A stretch of DNA of 64,000 bases. Origin: an uncultured Pelagimonas sp. GTDB taxonomy: Bacteria; Pseudomonadota; Alphaproteobacteria; Rhodobacterales; Rhodobacteraceae. The translations under genes were made by a program, and so were the position numbers. The stretch is from assembly GCA_947497905.1 (NCBI GenBank), contig CANMIH010000011.1, forward strand, positions 1-64,000, given 5' to 3'. Positions 1 to 8,548 of this stretch are shown piece by piece; position 1 is the first letter of the stretch; each line of letters opens with the position of its first letter. The notes under the pieces were generated by a model, which saw only the letters and a list, made by a program, of their open reading frames with translations, was not told the DNA's origin and ran no database searches.

Positions 1-332
1 CTGTCACCCTGGTCGGGATCAACAATCGAGAGCGTGCCGATGGCAGCACCCGCCGCATTCTCCGCAACTGTCGTGCCTGTGTCTGTTAAGTTGGCGCTCG
101 ACGCGTTTGGCCCGTTCGAATGAGTGTTCAGATCTGAGTTGCCAGCCCCATCGAAAACTGCGCGTTCCTGTGCAGTGCTTTCATGTACGACGCCAGTATG
201 AAGAGTGCTACGACTGGGATCGTCCACTAAATTTTCTACGCCACGAGAAAGGTGTATCGACAAGTCATCTTTCTCATCATTTTCCGAGCCCAACGAGGCT
301 GCAATATCTGCATCTGTTTTTGATGTACTCAT
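1..332 (-). CDS. Large cadherin/VCBS-type surface protein, N-terminus only
   Basis: The reading frame starts at ATG 332 on the minus strand and stays open to the left edge (110 codons seen). The first 85 or so residues are polar and acidic, rich in Ser, Asp and Asn, with no Sec signal peptide. They are followed by TVAENAAGAAIGTLSIVDPD, the typical opening of a cadherin-like or VCBS repeat of giant RTX-type adhesins. Such proteins lack an N-terminal signal and leave the cell by type I secretion using a C-terminal signal, which here lies outside the window. The divergent neighbours (512-5615) are a type I secretion set, so this is probably their substrate. In-frame GTG and TTG codons just upstream of the ATG could also be starts; a GGAGG-like stretch lies about 30 bases upstream. 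Adhesin or biofilm function is inference from the repeat family. Confidence 0.7.
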   Translation of the reverse strand, partial: MSTSKTDADIAASLGSENDEKDDLSIHLSRGVENLVDDPSRSTLHTGVVHESTAQERAVFDGAGNSDLNTHSNGPNASSANLTDTGTTVAENAAGAAIGTLSIVDPDQGD

Positions 333-511
333 AATATCCAACACCCAGAATAATAGATTCCTCCGCCTCAATTAATATACAAAACACCCCTCGACATAAG
401 AGGGTAAGTGCTTATAATTATTATAACAATTTGCCACATTAAGACGAATGAATTCACACCTTATTAAAGGTTCCGAACTTACACCAATCGCAAGGAACAT
501 GTGGGGCGGTG
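333..511. promoter_or_regulatory. Divergent intergenic region between adhesin and secretion genes
   Basis: This 179-base stretch separates the leftward surface protein from the rightward secretion operon and must hold both promoters. It is visibly AT-rich, with several short TTATAA/ATTATT runs around 355-440. No sigma-70 pair or operator could be assigned with confidence. Confidence 0.45.
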
Positions 512-2212
512 ATGGGTGTGAAGCAACCTAATTTTACAGGACGCATCAAAAAAAAGAGACGAGACATCCCACTCTGGGCTGCATCCATCTCTCTCAATAT
601 CCTCTCATTATTGATGCCCATCTCCATTCTATTGATATTTGACAGGGTGATCCCATTTCAATCCACCGAAACGTTACGCATGCTGATGCTTATTTTACTT
701 GCCGGCTCGGCAATTGAATTAATTCTGCGCTGGTCTCGCTGTGTATTGCTGAATTCCTCTGCAGAAGAGGCGGCAGCTATCAACTATCAGAACTTCATGA
801 GAAAAGTACTTTTTGCTAATCCAGCTCAATTCACCAGCGCACCGAGGAGTACATATTTTGAGCGGTTTGTCGCAATATCAAAGATGCGCGACCATCACTC
901 AGGAGAAAATCAGACTCTTTCCATAGATCTCCCGTTCACGTTGCTATTTGCTACTATGATTGGTCTGATCGGAGGGCCGCTGGTGTTGGTACCTTTGGGC
1001 GCTTTCTGCGTGGTTCTGATCTTTACAGGCTTTATGAAAAGGGCGCAATGGGCGCTGTTTTCTAGCCGCAAAACGATCGATACTCGGCGGTATGCTTTTT
1101 TGGCAGAACTCCTGAGCAATATGGCCACCATAAAATCTAATCGAATGGAACGCCAGATGACACGCCGGTTCGAAATGCTGGAAGAGCAGACCGTAAGCAT
1201 AAGCCAGCGTCTCATCCAGTTTTCAGGCCTTTCGCAAAATTTTAGCGCCGTTTTTTCGCAACTGACCGTCTCAGCTTTGGGGTTGCTTGGTGCCTTCCTT
1301 GTTATCAGGGAAACCATTGGGATCGCAGAGCTTGCCGCTTGCATGTTACTTAATGGGCGCATTATCCAGCCTTTGTCCAAATTGATGACACTCTGGGTGC
1401 AGTCTGAGAATGTTGCTTTGTCACGCTCTAAACTCGACGAGATGGACACGATCGAAAGTCAGCTGCCACCTCGTAAACCGTTGCCGCGCATAAAGGGAGA
1501 GGTTGCATTTTCTAATGTTTCCATGGCTCACCTCAGTGGTTCAGGCATGGCAATTGCAGGGGTGAATTTTTCAGTAGGCGCGGGTGCTACCGTGCTGGTT
1601 GAGGCCATAAATTCATGGACGATAAACGCTTTGTTCGAAGGTCTTGCAGGTCAGCGTCGACCCACTTCTGGAAGTATCACTATTGATGGGGTCGGCGCGG
1701 CAGATCGTGTGACGCAAAGGGGACGGCATGCGCTTGTCGTGCTTGAATGCGAACCTGCAATTCTGAGCGGCAGTCTGCTCGAAAATCTCGCAGCTTTTGG
1801 CGATTCTGAACAGGTCGAGCGGGCCAAGTACTTTTCCGCTAGGCTAGGTTTGGAAAAACGCGTTCATCGTTTGCCAATGGGTTACAGTACGAAGCTCAAC
1901 ACTGGTACCGCGTTTGAAAAAGATCCGGTGAACCGGCAGCTAATTGCATTGACCCGCGCACTCGCTCTTGAGCCAGGTATTCTGATCATGAAGGAACCAA
2001 CGGCTGTCCTAGATACGCCCGAGCGTGAAGCTTTATCGCATTGCCTTGCCAGCCTGTCTCCGCATCCGACCATTTTGATGGCTAGCCCAGATCCTCGCAT
2101 GAAACGGCTTGCGGACCATACTATAACGCTTACCTCGCCAGAAGACGTCTGGCACCAAGATGCTGCTGCGGATGCCGCATTGGCTCGTAAACTGAAACAG
2201 GGGGCGGCATGA
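512..2212 (+). CDS. Type I secretion ABC protein with degenerate nucleotide-binding domain
   Basis: About 566 residues. The N-terminal half (roughly 25-300) has the membrane-domain pattern of type I secretion exporters, including the segment ending in IFDRVIPFQS that matches the conserved YDRVVP region. The C-terminal half (about 335-560) folds like an ABC ATPase by position but has lost its catalytic motifs. The P-loop position reads VEAINSWTIN with no Gly-Lys-Ser/Thr; Walker B reads ILIMKEPT, with Lys for the Asp; no LSGGQ-like signature precedes LIALTRAL; and the H-loop His is missing (MASPDP). The D-loop-like VLD is kept. ATG 512 is preferred over GTG 509 because GGGG lies five bases before it. 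The stop overlaps the next start as ATGA. ATP hydrolysis by this subunit seems impossible; a role as a pseudo-ATPase partner is inference. Confidence 0.8.
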   Translation: MGVKQPNFTGRIKKKRRDIPLWAASISLNILSLLMPISILLIFDRVIPFQSTETLRMLMLILLAGSAIELILRWSRCVLLNSSAEEAAAINYQNFMRKVLFANPAQFTSAPRSTYFERFVAISKMRDHHSGENQTLSIDLPFTLLFATMIGLIGGPLVLVPLGAFCVVLIFTGFMKRAQWALFSSRKTIDTRRYAFLAELLSNMATIKSNRMERQMTRRFEMLEEQTVSISQRLIQFSGLSQNFSAVFSQLTVSALGLLGAFLVIRETIGIAELAACMLLNGRIIQPLSKLMTLWVQSENVALSRSKLDEMDTIESQLPPRKPLPRIKGEVAFSNVSMAHLSGSGMAIAGVNFSVGAGATVLVEAINSWTINALFEGLAGQRRPTSGSITIDGVGAADRVTQRGRHALVVLECEPAILSGSLLENLAAFGDSEQVERAKYFSARLGLEKRVHRLPMGYSTKLNTGTAFEKDPVNRQLIALTRALALEPGILIMKEPTAVLDTPEREALSHCLASLSPHPTILMASPDPRMKRLADHTITLTSPEDVWHQDAAADAALARKLKQGAA

Positions 2213-4293
2213 ACACGTTGACTACTACAAATGCCAGTGTTCTTTTGCAACACCTGCTCAAAGTGGGGGGGTGGCGTAATAGCGAAGAAGCTATTCTCGA
2301 GGCCTTTCCGCATATGTCGGAACAGCTTCATTTCGAAGAAATTATCCAAACATTGGATAACTTAAAGGTCCCCTACTCTCGTATCGTATGCCGTGAAATT
2401 GAAATCACTGCAGCAGAATGTCCGGCGCTTGTGATCGGTCAGGATGGTGTTTGCAAGGTCCTGCTCTCGGTACAGGACTCCGAGCTCGAGTTTTCCTATG
2501 ATGGGAAAATAACGCATCGACTTGCCCGGGATCAACTTTGCGAAGTCGTGCGCATCGACCGGTTTAGCAATCAACAGGCTGACGCGGATTATGGAACGGT
2601 ACGTGCCTCGTTCTCCACCCTGGGTCCAATGATGCCCTGGTTGTTGGCGTCATCGCTATTGACAAATGTATTGGGGTTGCTCGCGCCATTGCTGATTATG
2701 GTCATCTATGACCGGGTGATCCCTTCAGGGTCCGTGAGTTTACTGCTTTCACTAGTGATAGGAGTAATCGTTATCGGCGGTGCGGATTTCTGCTTTCGCT
2801 ACGCTCGGACCAGGGCACTCGCCTATGTAGGCTGGCGAGGAGAGCGTGAGCTAACGGTTTCGCTGTTTCGCAAGTTGATGAGTTTGCCGCTCGCTCAGCT
2901 GCAGAAGTCCGATATCAACCAGCAGCTATCGCGCTTTCGTCAATTTGAAGCGCTGCGAGAAGCGTTTACTGGGCAAGTAATGACCACGTTACTCGATCTG
3001 CCCTTTGCGCTGATTTTCTTTGCTGTTCTGACGTATCTTGCACCTACAGTTGGGCTTTTTACACTATGTCTTGTGATGTTACTCTTGGTGTTGGGCCTTC
3101 TGAGTATCCCATTTCAACAGCGATTGGACCAGAAAGCAGCAGCAGCCAGTGCTGCCAGCCAGTCAGCTATGCATGATGCGATCTCGCATCAACGTGCGAT
3201 TGCCGATCTAGGAATTCAGCAACAGTGGATTAACCGCAGCCAGCCATTGGCAGAAGCCGCCGAAAGCGCCACTCGTACTGCGCGTCAATTTCAGTCTTCC
3301 ATGCAATCCCTTGCTCAGACTATCACCGCCCTCGCAACTGTGGGTGCTGTCGCGATTAGTGCTTATGGCGCGCTATCCGGATCTTTGACGTTCGGTGCGC
3401 TTATCGCTTCTATTGCGTTGGTGTCGAAGGTGTTTGCGCCACTTCAGGCACTTTATTCGAGCTTCCCTCAAATCTTATCGTTCCGCACAAGTCGAGTACA
3501 GGCTGACCGTGTCCTCGGCCTGGTCGAGGAGATGGAGCTTGGGCTTGAACAGTCCCACCAGAAAACGCTCACAGGTGCGGTGTCGTTTGCGGGTGTGACC
3601 TACCGCTCGGATCCGCTAAACGCCCCATTGTTGTCTCAGGCGAGTTTCAATTGCAAACCTGGTGAGTTGGTGGTCGTAATGGGCAGTGACACAGCCGCAC
3701 GCACTGCAGTGCTAGACCTGATCGATGGTCTGTACTCACCACTTGCCGGCACCATCGAGCATGATGGCATCGATATCCGCCAAATCGCGAAAGATGAACT
3801 GCGTAAATCAATCACTTACGCGACTTATGAGAAGGCCTTATTTTATGGTACCGTGGCACAAAATTTCCGCCTTGCTGCACCTTCACTCAGCGATGAGGCG
3901 ATTGAACAAGCCTTATATGACGTGGGTCTCAACGAAGACCGAGATTTGTTGCCCGAGGGGTCAGCAACCCGTCTGAATGACCGGCTTCTTGGCCGTCTAC
4001 CAGACGAGGCTAAAAAGACCCTGACACTCGCACGCGCAATGGCGCGACCTTCCTCGTTGACGCTGTTTTCTGAGCCAACTAATGGGCTTAATGACGCGCG
4101 GCGCAGCTATTTTAAACAGTGGCTGCATAAGCAAAAAGGCAATCGTACCGTAGTGATTGCAACCGCTGACCGATCATTCGTTCAACTCGCAGACAGGTTT
4201 ATTTTCCTGAACGGGGAACGCGTTGCTGTGCATGATACTGGAGACGCAGGGCGCAAAAAAATTCTGGCAGCATTCAAAGCTATTGGAGGCTAA
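2209..4293 (+). CDS. Type I secretion ABC protein with C39-like domain and degenerate ATPase
   Basis: 694 residues in three parts. Residues 1-125 resemble the C39-peptidase-like domain that binds substrate in RTX exporters; no catalytic Cys is seen at the expected place, so it is probably not a protease. Residues about 140-420 form the membrane domain, with the IYDRVIPSGS motif. Residues 450-694 are an ABC domain whose key residues are replaced: the P-loop position is MGSDTAARTA (Arg for Lys, Gly lost), the Q-loop Gln is absent (TYEKALF), the signature is LGRLPDEAKK, Walker B is LTLFSEPT with Ser for Asp, and the H-loop His is absent (IATADRS). It overlaps the previous gene by four bases, and the adaptor follows two bases later. 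The two ABC proteins could form a heterodimer, but neither can supply a normal P-loop. Confidence 0.8.
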   Translation: MNTLTTTNASVLLQHLLKVGGWRNSEEAILEAFPHMSEQLHFEEIIQTLDNLKVPYSRIVCREIEITAAECPALVIGQDGVCKVLLSVQDSELEFSYDGKITHRLARDQLCEVVRIDRFSNQQADADYGTVRASFSTLGPMMPWLLASSLLTNVLGLLAPLLIMVIYDRVIPSGSVSLLLSLVIGVIVIGGADFCFRYARTRALAYVGWRGERELTVSLFRKLMSLPLAQLQKSDINQQLSRFRQFEALREAFTGQVMTTLLDLPFALIFFAVLTYLAPTVGLFTLCLVMLLLVLGLLSIPFQQRLDQKAAAASAASQSAMHDAISHQRAIADLGIQQQWINRSQPLAEAAESATRTARQFQSSMQSLAQTITALATVGAVAISAYGALSGSLTFGALIASIALVSKVFAPLQALYSSFPQILSFRTSRVQADRVLGLVEEMELGLEQSHQKTLTGAVSFAGVTYRSDPLNAPLLSQASFNCKPGELVVVMGSDTAARTAVLDLIDGLYSPLAGTIEHDGIDIRQIAKDELRKSITYATYEKALFYGTVAQNFRLAAPSLSDEAIEQALYDVGLNEDRDLLPEGSATRLNDRLLGRLPDEAKKTLTLARAMARPSSLTLFSEPTNGLNDARRSYFKQWLHKQKGNRTVVIATADRSFVQLADRFIFLNGERVAVHDTGDAGRKKILAAFKAIGG

Positions 4294-4295
4294 AT

Positions 4296-5615
4296 ATGCG
4301 ATTTCGTATTTCTAAATCAGGACCGTTCCAACGCGCCCAGCTGAAAGAACGTGCGCGCCAGCCCCAATTAGCTGCCTTCATTGCCCTGACATTTTCTGCC
4401 ATGGTCGCGAGCCTAGTTGTGCTCGCGGGGCAAACTGACGTGCCGCAAATCACCCGGGCGATGGGTACGATTGTGCCGACCGGTGACTATCCTGCGATCG
4501 AGACACTCAGCGGAGGTATTGTGAAGGCCGTTTATGTCCAAGACGGTCAAACTGTCGAAGCGGGTGATGTTTTGATCGAACTACGCCACCCAGACCTAAG
4601 CGAAGAGCAAGAGGTGCTACGCGGTCAGCTCGAAGCAAATGAGCGCGAACTAGCAAACGTGAAGGCTGTGCTTAGCGTTCTTGCCAATAGCGAGCCAGTA
4701 AGACCTGCTCAGGTACGCGCCTTGAAAGATCAAGGCATGGATAGCGCCGCTGTCGTGCTCGAGCTTTTTGGCGAAAGCCAGCGGATACAGTCTTTATCAA
4801 TCCTCCAACAAGAAGAAACCATTTCAATTTTACGCAGTGCATTCAGCTTTTCCCAAGAGCGTGTCCGTCGCAAAGAATCTAGTTTGGAACGGAGCAGAGT
4901 TTTGCATGATAAGCGCTTAAAGCCGTTAAACGACATCCTTGATGAGGAAGACAATCTTGATACACTTCGCGCCTCTGCAACGGACGCGGAGGTCCGCTTG
5001 GCAGAAGCGCAAACTGCGCTGCATTTGGCGAAATCTGCCCGAGATGAGGAAAAACTGACCCTTCGTGAAGAGATGCTAACTATGCTGATGGAGTTGGAGA
5101 AAGAACACGCGAAGTTGCAAGCCTCTCATAGGACTGTGGTCAAAAAGCTTGCAGCGCTACGCCTTGTGGCACCTGCGCGCGGCATCGTGCAGGCTAAAGC
5201 ATATCCCAATCCAGGCGAAGTGATAGAACCGGGTGAAACACTCTATGATCTGCTGCCAACCGGCGAAGCATTGATCGTCGAAGCTCGCATACCGAATTCC
5301 GACGTGGGCCACGTAAACACCGACTATCCTGTCGCAATAAGCATCGACACCTTTGACGTGCGCCGTTTTGGTAAAGTCGAAGGGCGCCTCCAGTCGGTTT
5401 CTCCAATGCCGCTGGTAGATGAGCGAACGGGTGAAACCTATTTCCGGGCGTCCATTGCTTTAAACGACACTGTGATTGGTGAGGGTTACTTCCGCCGTCC
5501 GTTGCAGGCTGGCATGACTGTAATCGCCGAGATGACCACGGGCGAGCAACCATTGCTGTCATATATGCTTAAACCGGTACAGCTGACCGTGGAGCGCGCT
5601 TTCAAGGAGCGGTGA
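4296..5615 (+). CDS. HlyD-type membrane fusion protein of type I secretion
   Basis: 439 residues, the usual length for HlyD/LapC-type periplasmic adaptors. A short cytosolic N-terminus is followed by one membrane segment (about 26-47, AAFIALTFSAMVASLVVLAG), a lipoyl-like half around 65-100, a long charged coiled-coil region (about 105-285), the second lipoyl half (VAPARGIVQAKAYPNPGEVI), and a beta-barrel domain near 320-430. It would link the inner-membrane ABC proteins to a TolC-type outer-membrane channel, which is not encoded here. GGAGG lies a few bases before the ATG, and the gene starts two bases after the second ABC gene, so all three form one operon. The adaptor shows no sign of decay, in contrast to the ATPase motifs of its partners. 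Confidence 0.88.
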   Translation: MRFRISKSGPFQRAQLKERARQPQLAAFIALTFSAMVASLVVLAGQTDVPQITRAMGTIVPTGDYPAIETLSGGIVKAVYVQDGQTVEAGDVLIELRHPDLSEEQEVLRGQLEANERELANVKAVLSVLANSEPVRPAQVRALKDQGMDSAAVVLELFGESQRIQSLSILQQEETISILRSAFSFSQERVRRKESSLERSRVLHDKRLKPLNDILDEEDNLDTLRASATDAEVRLAEAQTALHLAKSARDEEKLTLREEMLTMLMELEKEHAKLQASHRTVVKKLAALRLVAPARGIVQAKAYPNPGEVIEPGETLYDLLPTGEALIVEARIPNSDVGHVNTDYPVAISIDTFDVRRFGKVEGRLQSVSPMPLVDERTGETYFRASIALNDTVIGEGYFRRPLQAGMTVIAEMTTGEQPLLSYMLKPVQLTVERAFKER

Positions 5616-5675
5616 CAAATACATCTAAATTGGCACGGCCAACCAGCTTTGATGATGTAACCCGGCGGCATCGAT

Positions 5676-6350
5676 GTGCCAAAGTCGCTCTTCAATACTC
5701 CACAAAAGAGAGATCTGAGAAACAGGCCTATTCTGACGCTCCGACAGGCCCCCAAATTCAATATCGTTAGCCATCCGGCTTTTTTTAGCATTTCTGTAAA
5801 AGCAAGCGCCTGGGACATAGGGAGCGATTTCCTTCTGCGCAGGAACGCTGATCTACGCGGTAGCGTGGTCGTTAGACGGCAAAACCGCCACGTCAAATTT
5901 TCATCATACACCACTATTGAAAATAGTTCAGTGTGACGCCGTCCGGCACCGAAGTGGTATCAAATAAAGTTCTATAGCGCGGGCCCCGCAGTGGGATCTT
6001 ATGAAGTGTCCCTACGCGCCGTTCAGAATGTCTTTGGTGCTGATGTCGTCTCGTATATTGAGCACTCGGTTTTGCAACATGCACCAAATCCCGTCTTTGG
6101 CGTCGGAAATCCTGAAAAAGCCGCCGTACCGATCTGGTTCATCGACAAGTATCTCTTCCTACCCACATTACCCATCTATAAGTTCTTCGGGAACCGGGGA
6201 CGTCGTCTGATGCGACAACAAAACATAAGCTTCATCTCCATTAAACCTGACCCCGGAAGACGCCCAAATGCACTGAAATCGAACGGAGAGTTGTGGCCCA
6301 CTAAAGTCAGGTTAGCGTTGCTTCTACCACTGCGCCACAAGCAACGCGTT
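5676..6350 (+). pseudogene. Unidentified open frame broken by one stop
   Basis: One frame runs from about 5676 to 6350 with a single TGA at 5934-5936. The part after the stop (from about 5940) has a protein-like composition with hydrophobic and aromatic stretches such as VPIWFIDKYLFLPTLPIY. In DNA of this composition a chance frame of this length would be expected to hold several stops. I do not recognise a family. No convincing start or ribosome site was found after the stop. It ends at the left end of the IS5-family element, so it may be the remnant of a gene damaged by the insertion. Confidence 0.3.
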
Positions 6351-6352
6351 TA

Positions 6353-7193
6353 GGTTCTGGACCCATTAATTTGGTTGCCATCATATCGGCTGCGTGATTC
6401 AAGCCCGTGAGTTTCAGGGGGGTATCATGAGCAATCTATTCTGGCTGACTGACGAACAGATGGCGCGGCTTCGGCCTTCCTTCCCGAAGAGCCATGGCAA
6501 GCCAAGGGTTGATGACCGACGTGTTTTGAGCGGGATTATCTTTATCAATCGCAATGGGTTGCGGTGGTCTGATGCGCCTCGCGAATATGGATCGCCAAAG
6601 ACACTATACAACCGCTGGAAACGATGGAGCGATATGGGTGTGTTCGCGCGGATCATGACAGGGCTTGCTGCGGAGGGAAGCGATCATAAGACCATCATGA
6701 TCGATGCGACTTACCTCAAAGCGCACCGCACGGTTTCCAGCCTGTGGTTGAAAAAGGCGGGCGTGGCAGGCTGATAGGGCGCACCAAGGGTGGTAAACTG
6801 CACGCCGTTACTGACAGCCTCGGATGCCCCATCCGATTCTTCATATCGGCTGGGCAGGTTAGCGATTACACGGGGGCCAGAGCTTTGGTGAATAGTCTTC
6901 CATCAGCTGATTGGCTACTGGGTGATCGCGGCTATGATGCAGATTGGTTCCGCGAAGCCCTTACAGACAAGGGAATAAAACCCTGCATCCCAGGCAGAAA
7001 ATCACGTGACAAGCCTGTCCGATACGACAAGCGGCGCTACAAACGCCGCAACAGGATCGAGATTATATTCGGAATACTGAAAGACTGGCGACGCGTCGTA
7101 ACACGGTATGACAGATGCCCAAAGGTATTCCTCTCGGCCATCGCACTCGCAGCTTCCGTCCTATTTTGGCTGTTAATCAATGAGTCTGGAACC
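6353..7193 (+). mobile_element. IS5-family insertion sequence, IS427-like
   Basis: An 841-bp element with imperfect terminal inverted repeats: the left end (6353-6371) begins GGTTCTGGACCCATTAATT, and the right end (7175-7193), read inward, begins GGTTCCAGACTCATTGATT (15 of 19 match). TA flanks both ends (6351-6352 and 7194-7195), the two-base target duplication typical of the IS427 group. It contains one transposase in two overlapping frames. The surrounding DNA holds only relics, so the insertion sits in a decayed region. Confidence 0.85.
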
Positions 7194-7196
7194 TAG
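6427..7196 (+). CDS. IS5-family transposase made by -1 frameshift
   Basis: The first frame (6427-6774) starts at ATG with an AGGGGGG ribosome site and holds the DDE-family N-terminal region plus the first Asp (MIDATYLKAHRT). The second frame (entered near 6748) holds the second Asp (LLGDRGYDADW) and the Glu (RRNRIEIIFGILKDWRR). The frames overlap at a TTGAAAAAGGC slippery run near 6747-6757, where a -1 shift gives the continuous KKGGRGRLIGRTKGG linker usual for this group. Compared with the usual TKGGMNTKLHAVTD segment of the family as I recall it, three residues are missing here (TKGGKLHAVTD). The TAG stop (7194-7196) uses the duplicated target TA plus a flanking G, so the element itself carries no stop for this frame. 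It could be active if the short deletion is tolerated. Confidence 0.8.
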
Positions 7197-7533
7197 ACTT
7201 CCGAACGCATCTTTGAGCAGCTCCTCATCTCGCCTAACTGGGTTCATTCGCAGGCCAGTACCCAATAATCGGCTGCGCCCCTGCCCTAATCTTACTTCAG
7301 CAAAACAGCCAGCTCACGGGCTGTGGCACCTCCAAAGCAAACGAAACTGTGCTGCGGGAGCAACCCGGAACCCAAAACTTCTTTTTGGTAGCGGTTGGCC
7401 CGAGACCTCAGCGACAACAAATCCACACTCGACGCCCCGACGAACCAGACATCCGTTCGGTAATAATCTGAACACCGTTCATGATCTCAATGTCCAAATC
7501 GAGCGCGCGCCCCAAATCTCCCCAATTTAAAAA

Positions 7534-7830
7534 GTTACAGCGTAACATCGGTGTAACATCATATGTAACGTCGTAAGTATCTGACTATACGTTAAAAAAA
7601 TAGAAAAGTTACAAAGTTACATAATTTATTAAGAGTGTATTACGTGCACACACGCGCACGCGCATGTACGCACGCGCGCACGCACATGTACATATATCGC
7701 GCTGTAACCTGTAACATTGGCTAACTGTATGATTTTAAAAGATTTCAAGGTTGCATGCGGTTTTGAGAGGTGTTGACATTTGAATAAAATGAATGATTTC
7801 AATTATTTACAATGTTACACCGCGCGTAAC
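7534..7830. repeat. Cluster of GTTAC/GTAAC motifs
   Basis: About ten copies of GTTAC or its complement GTAAC lie within 300 bases (near 7534, 7541, 7553, 7565, 7608, 7616, 7704, 7711, 7814 and 7826). Several sit in longer forms such as TGTAACATC and AAAGTTACA, and some pair as inverted repeats. Spacing is irregular. The pattern could be iterons, binding sites of a replication or phage regulator, or a chance effect of AT-rich decay. Short TTGACA (7772-7777) and AT-rich runs occur in the same stretch. Confidence 0.5.
7641..7697. repeat. 57-nt strictly alternating pyrimidine-purine tract
   Basis: From T7641 to T7697 every base alternates pyrimidine and purine without exception, mostly CA/CG/TG steps, with TA steps toward the right end. 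Tracts of this type favour left-handed Z-DNA under negative supercoiling. It lies inside the GTTAC repeat cluster. The sequence shows the alternation directly; any structural role is inference. Confidence 0.85.
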
Positions 7831-8091
7831 GTTCCCCAACCAAACTAGGTTAAGCTCAGCGAGCTTTGAGAACCTCTGATCGATCACCAAGTTATGCTGC
7901 TGTTTTTAGAGCTTTTCTGTGACTCGAAGAACGACCAATTTGAGCGCCGGAACGTAACAGCGGCTTGATTGCCTTGAACCTCAGCTCGCTCCAGGGGATG
8001 AATCTTCAGGGTTCCTATTGTACTGATGGCCAGTCCAAGGTGCAGAAGTGATGTGCGCGAGAAGCGAATTACTTCTTTACTGCAGAGTGTC

Positions 8092-8349
8092 TCAACGTGC
8101 CTTTGGAGTTGGTTTCAGAGGTTCAGCTTGCACCAGCACATCGAGCTCTTTGACGGACCGGTTAGCTGATTGTCCAAGCATCTCTTTGGTAAGCTCTCTG
8201 AGTTCGACCAGCAGAGGGATCAAGAACGAACTTTTCAACATAAGCCATTGAGAGCGATGTTTGCGTAAATTCGAGCCGTGACGCCAAATATCGACAAAAT
8301 CGCCCGGGAACCGTCCTTGATTAATCGTGACACGATTGCCAGGCCTCCC
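8092..8349 (-). pseudogene. Unidentified minus-strand open frame, probably a remnant
   Basis: The frame is open for 86 codons, with an internal ATG at 8241 giving 49 residues. The translation has a natural composition, with charged helical stretches such as LLVELRELTKEMLGQ. No ATG start is present in its 5' part, an upstream stop lies at 8350-8352, and no ribosome site precedes ATG 8241. I cannot assign a family. It is most likely a fragment of a decayed gene in the relic region. Confidence 0.3.
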
Positions 8350-8548
8350 TCATTGCTCAACTAAATTTCTGCATTCGGAGTTCCTGGTCAGGTCGTCATT
8401 TTAAGGGTCCATGTCGGAAACAGTGAGCTCTCAGCCGTGCTTACTGGGTAGCTTACCTTCGGACCGTGCCTTATCAGGTCTTGCAACTGATCAACAAACT
8501 GGGCTCAGGGCGTCTTTCAAATTGATATCGTGACCGAAGGAATTGATT

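Larger units (their letters stand above)
7197..8548. other. Gene-poor relic region
   Basis: No intact gene is seen in about 1.35 kb. The stretch 7200-7530 shows short protein-like minus-strand segments in different frames, such as MNPVRRDEELLKDAF near 7200-7245, suggesting a decayed gene. It is followed by a repeat cluster and an alternating-base tract, then a minus-strand open frame near 8092-8349 (listed separately). The region lies between an insertion sequence and a catabolic gene, and looks like the debris of an older mobile or replicative element. Confidence 0.5.

Noticed and set aside
2209-2580. C39 peptidase for bacteriocin leader removal
   Set aside because: The domain at the N-terminus of the second ABC protein lacks the catalytic Cys, so a C39-like substrate-binding domain is the better reading.
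5486-5914. 142-codon minus-strand frame considered as a transposase fragment
   Set aside because: A short FTEMLKKAG segment recalls IS3-type integrases, but no further motif follows and half of the frame is antisense to the HlyD gene.
7534-7830. CRISPR-like array from the repeated GTTAC motifs
   Set aside because: The repeats are only five to nine bases and spacing is irregular; there are no unique spacers and no cas genes.
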